A stretch of DNA of 42,797 nucleotides from an uncultured Thiohalocapsa sp. (GTDB lineage: Bacteria > Pseudomonadota > Gammaproteobacteria > Chromatiales > Chromatiaceae). The DNA lies in contig NZ_CAJXYK010000051.1 of assembly GCF_913063425.1 (NCBI RefSeq), forward strand, positions 1 to 42,797, written 5' to 3'. The notes below the pieces were generated by a model that was given only the letters and a program-made list of their open reading frames with translations, did not search any database and was not told where the DNA came from. The position numbers and the translations under genes were made by a program. Below are positions 41,036 to 42,797 of this stretch, in pieces. Within the stretch, counting starts at the first letter, position 1. Every line of letters begins with the position of its first letter.

Positions 41036-41283
41036 TTTCGGTCCGATTGCGCGGCGGAGCGCTCGGCGCCCGTTCGCCAGAACCAATGTTGGCGAGCCTG
41101 AGCTTCACGTTTGGCCTGCTGTTGCAGACCAGATCGCCGAACACACCGCGTGCACAAAGCACCCGGGGTACTTCTCCACACAGAAGGACCACCAGCTTGG
41201 AACCCGTGCGAGTACAATGATGGGCTATCTTCACACGCCAGCATTGCCCGCCAACCTGGCCTCCCCATCTCCGCGCTCCAGCA

Positions 41284-42264
41284 ATGACATCCAGCTACCA
41301 ATCCCTCGGCGCAGAAGACTATCCTGCGTGGAATGCCTTCGTCGCGGCAAGCCCCCAAGGGAGCGTCTTCGCCTCCACGCCCTACCTTGAAGCCCTGGGC
41401 TGTCGTTTCCAGCTCTTGGCGGTGCGACGGGGAAAGGAGATTCTTGCCGGCGTGCCCCTGATCCAAGGCCATCTCGGCGCCTATGCCTTGCCGCTGTTCG
41501 TCAAGTACGCCGGAGTGCTCTTTGCAGCCTTGCCCGGCACCGAGACGACCCAGGCGAGCCGCCGTTACGAGTTGCATGAGCATCTGCTCCCAGGCCTGCG
41601 CCGTTATCCAAGCTTCGAGTACAATTTCCACCCCGGCTACGACAACTGGCTCCCGCTGCGTTGGGCCGGCTATCGACAGACGACACTCTACACCTACCGG
41701 CTGCCAGCGGAGCGCGCTGGCACTTGGCTGGAGGAAAGCCACAGCCGCGTGAGGCGCCACGTCCGTGCCGCGGAGCGGCGGCAGCTCCACTGTGTGGTAC
41801 GGGCAGACTATGACGACCTGATCTACGACCTATTGATGGCGCCGTACCGCCAACGCCAGGCACCGCCGCCGAAGGGGCGCGCAGCAATGACGCGGTTCGC
41901 GACTGCACTTATAGCCGGCGGACTTGGAAGGGTGTGGCAGGCGGTTTCCGGCCATGGAGACCCACAATGCGCGGCACTCGTCATCGAAGATCAGCAATGG
42001 GCTTATCTGCTGGCTCATGGATGCAAGCCGGAAACAGACCCGGCGGCCAATACGTACCTGATCGCTGAGATCATCGACGACACCTTGGGGAGAGGCTTGG
42101 GCTTCGACTTTGAGGGCTCGGTGATCCGCCCGATTGAGCATTACTATCGCGGGTTCGGTGGCGACCTTGTTCCCTACAGCCGAATCTGGCGGCCAGGGCT
42201 GGCCTCCAACGCCCGCCGACTCGGCCTCGCGGCGGCCAGGCGCGTGCTCGGCTACGAACGCTAG
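41284..42264 (+). CDS. FemAB-type/GNAT acyltransferase of exopolysaccharide loci
   Basis: This 326-residue protein has SVFASTPYLEALGCRFQLLA and RRGKEILAGVPLIQGHLGA in the first domain, YTYRLPAERAGTWLEESHSR in the middle, then AALVIEDQQWAYLLAHGCKP and FDFEGSVIRPIEHYYRGFGG near the end. The latter is typical of the FemAB/BioF2-like acetyltransferase family that accompanies exopolysaccharide and PEP-CTERM/XrtA loci. The acyl acceptor is unknown. It is divergent from the sulfotransferase gene. No promoter could be fixed in the 248-base spacer. Confidence 0.9.
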   Translation: MTSSYQSLGAEDYPAWNAFVAASPQGSVFASTPYLEALGCRFQLLAVRRGKEILAGVPLIQGHLGAYALPLFVKYAGVLFAALPGTETTQASRRYELHEHLLPGLRRYPSFEYNFHPGYDNWLPLRWAGYRQTTLYTYRLPAERAGTWLEESHSRVRRHVRAAERRQLHCVVRADYDDLIYDLLMAPYRQRQAPPPKGRAAMTRFATALIAGGLGRVWQAVSGHGDPQCAALVIEDQQWAYLLAHGCKPETDPAANTYLIAEIIDDTLGRGLGFDFEGSVIRPIEHYYRGFGGDLVPYSRIWRPGLASNARRLGLAAARRVLGYER

Positions 42265-42350
42265 CTGCATATCCATTGCGCGATGCCAGCGATGAGACAA
42301 TCATGCGGCGTCACCTCGGGTGTCCGAAAAAGCCCGCCAAGCGAAAACAC

Positions 42351-42797
42351 TCAGCGCAGTTCCTTGTTGTTTTCCATGTCCATCCACATCGCGAACAGCA
42401 GGAACTGCAGCCCGCTCAGGAACAGGAACATCGCGAACAGGGCCGAGGTCGCGGCCACGGGTCCATGGAAGACGCGGAGCAGGAAAAGGTAGAGTCCAAA
42501 GAGCAGACCGCTTGGGAACAGCACGCTGCCGGCGGCATAGAAGAACAGGAGCGGATGGAAGTCCCGGATCACGTACTTCTGCACCATCCGGTACCAGAAC
42601 AGCCTGTGCAGCAGCAGTGTCAGACGGGGGATCATCCGCAGTGGACGGATGCCGGACTTTTCGCCGATGCCGTAGATGGGGCGGATGGGCACGTCCCGGA
42701 CGCGGAATCCGTGGATGTTGAGGCGCACCAGCAGATCGTTGGGCTGCCCGTAGCGCTTGTACATCTTGTCCCAGTCGATGGTCTCCAGCGCCTTCAG
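42351..42797 (-). CDS. C-terminal part of a GT2 family glycosyltransferase (partial)
   Basis: The frame is open from the right edge of the window (codon at 42795-42797) to a stop at 42351, so at least 149 residues of the C-terminus are here and the N-terminal catalytic domain is outside. The visible beginning, LKALETIDWDKMYKRYGQPN, then LLVRLNIHGFRVRDVPIRPI and YGIGEKSGIR, matches dolichol-phosphate-mannose-synthase-like GT2 enzymes. Two hydrophobic segments (FYAAGSVLFPSGLLFGLYLF and SALFAMFLFLSGLQFLLFAM) form the membrane anchor. Probably part of the polysaccharide locus. Confidence 0.9.
   Translation of the reverse strand: MKALETIDWDKMYKRYGQPNDLLVRLNIHGFRVRDVPIRPIYGIGEKSGIRPLRMIPRLTLLLHRLFWYRMVQKYVIRDFHPLLFFYAAGSVLFPSGLLFGLYLFLLRVFHGPVAATSALFAMFLFLSGLQFLLFAMWMDMENNKELR

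Overview
The window is GC-rich bacterial DNA, very probably from a gammaproteobacterium of the purple-sulfur-bacterium type (Chromatiales). This is an inference from base composition and from the company of DUF29, DUF2887/DUF4351 (Rpn-like) and DUF1640-like proteins, a REP-associated transposase and an exopolysaccharide locus. No rRNA, tRNA or CRISPR array was seen.

Region 1 (1-23121, all on the minus strand) is most of an extracellular contractile injection system (eCIS, phage-tail-like particle) operon. In transcription order it encodes a small winged-helix-like protein, a DUF4255 tail-terminator (Afp16/Pvc16-like), a beta-sandwich protein, a large tail sheath, a tail tube, a second degenerate sheath-like protein, a second tube, an Afp7-like tube-cap/adaptor with a Gly/Ala/Ser-rich tail, a short DUF5908/Afp6-like protein, a hub (gp27-like) and a spike (gp5-like) as separate genes, a protein with a C-terminal membrane segment, gp25, baseplate J, a tail-protein-I-type protein, and three proteins that share an N-terminal module. 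The last of these runs off the left edge. The AAA+ ATPase, tape measure and cargo genes expected in such loci are not in the window and may lie beyond base 1. A sigma-54 activator gene sits just upstream. Between it and the operon there is a near-consensus -24/-12 promoter (21410-21425) and two 22-bp near-identical palindromic sites, which together suggest sigma-54-dependent control of the particle.

Region 2 (23122-30241) holds an empty stretch followed by REP-like motifs with a GGGGACGTTATAC core, including a 44-bp unit repeated three times. It then has a secreted YSC84/SYLF-domain protein, an octahaem c-type cytochrome with HEAT/TPR repeats, a beta-lactamase-family lipoprotein, a REP-associated tyrosine transposase (RAYT) and a small membrane protein.

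Region 3 (30242-37435) is a repeat-rich, decaying accessory zone. It has remnants of Rpn/DUF4351-type nucleases, one apparently intact DUF2887-DUF4351 protein, a 1.1-kb direct repeat (31434-32550 and 33567-34683) that carries the start of a DUF29 gene in both copies, a VapBC-type toxin-antitoxin pair separated by a 10-bp tandem repeat, a coiled-coil membrane protein, and two kinds of REP palindrome.

Region 4 (37436-42797) looks like part of an exopolysaccharide or cell-surface polysaccharide locus: a polysaccharide-deacetylase-like protein, an LPG-synthase-TM/flippase-like membrane protein, a methyltransferase, a sulfotransferase, a FemAB-type acyltransferase and the C-terminal end of a GT2 glycosyltransferase that runs off the right edge. 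Base composition drops part-way through the first of these genes, which suggests a recombination junction.
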